A DNA stretch of 9,821 bases from an uncultured Roseburia sp. (GTDB lineage Bacteria > Bacillota > Clostridia > Lachnospirales > Lachnospiraceae): the NCBI GenBank assembly GCA_946055175.1, contig CAMGET010000025.1, positions 1-9,821 on the forward strand. Reading direction: 5' to 3'. Position 1 is the first letter of the stretch; each line of letters begins with the position of its first letter. The notes beneath the pieces were generated by a model. That model searched no databases. It worked only from the letters and a program-made list of their open reading frames with translations, and had not been told where the DNA came from. Made by a program: the position numbers and the translations under genes. Positions 9,820 through 9,821 of the stretch are shown piece after piece.

Positions 9820-9821
9820 CC

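Overview
The window looks like a chromosomal segment of an anaerobic, low-to-moderate GC Firmicute, most likely a clostridium of the Lachnospiraceae type. This is inferred from protein character: the ATP synthase subunits, a DUF4143-type AAA ATPase and an Rpn-family nuclease typical of gut clostridia, and strong AGGAGG-type ribosome binding sites. No rRNA or other phylogenetic marker is present. Every supported gene lies on the minus strand, so the biological reading order runs from high to low coordinates.

Right two thirds (about 4150-9821): the F1Fo ATP synthase operon, read atpE (c), atpF (b), atpH (delta), atpA (alpha), atpG (gamma), atpD (beta), atpC (epsilon). atpB (subunit a) is expected just beyond the right edge. 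Genes are tightly packed. atpF/atpH overlap by 13 bp, atpH/atpA by 4 bp (ATGA), and the atpD stop lies within about 20 bp of the atpC start. All catalytic motifs are intact. The c subunit carries the full set of residues that bind Na+ in sodium-coupled rotors, so the enzyme is probably driven by a sodium gradient. A long hairpin after atpC ends the operon.

Middle (about 2040-4090): a histidine-phosphatase (phosphoglycerate mutase-like) gene with its own predicted promoter abutting the atp terminator. Next is an intergenic stretch with three TTGACA hexamers spaced exactly 32 bp apart. Then comes a decayed ATPase of the AAA_14/DUF4143 type, with three single-base frameshifts and a lost C-terminus. 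Its 3' end is joined to what looks like the last ~50 codons of an unrelated gene, ending 8 bp before a small lipoprotein gene.

Left part (1-2032): the lipoprotein of unknown function with a terminator; a palindrome overlapping a predicted -10 box; an Rpn/PD-(D/E)XK-type nuclease-like protein that seems to lack the usual N-terminus; and, cut by the left edge, the first 135 codons of an MBOAT (AlgI/DltB-like) membrane O-acyltransferase with a GTG start.

No clearly new multi-gene system is visible. The points most worth following are the sodium signature of the c ring, the chimeric pseudogene and its orphan tail, the truncated Rpn protein with its operator-like palindrome, and the 32-bp-phased TTGACA boxes.
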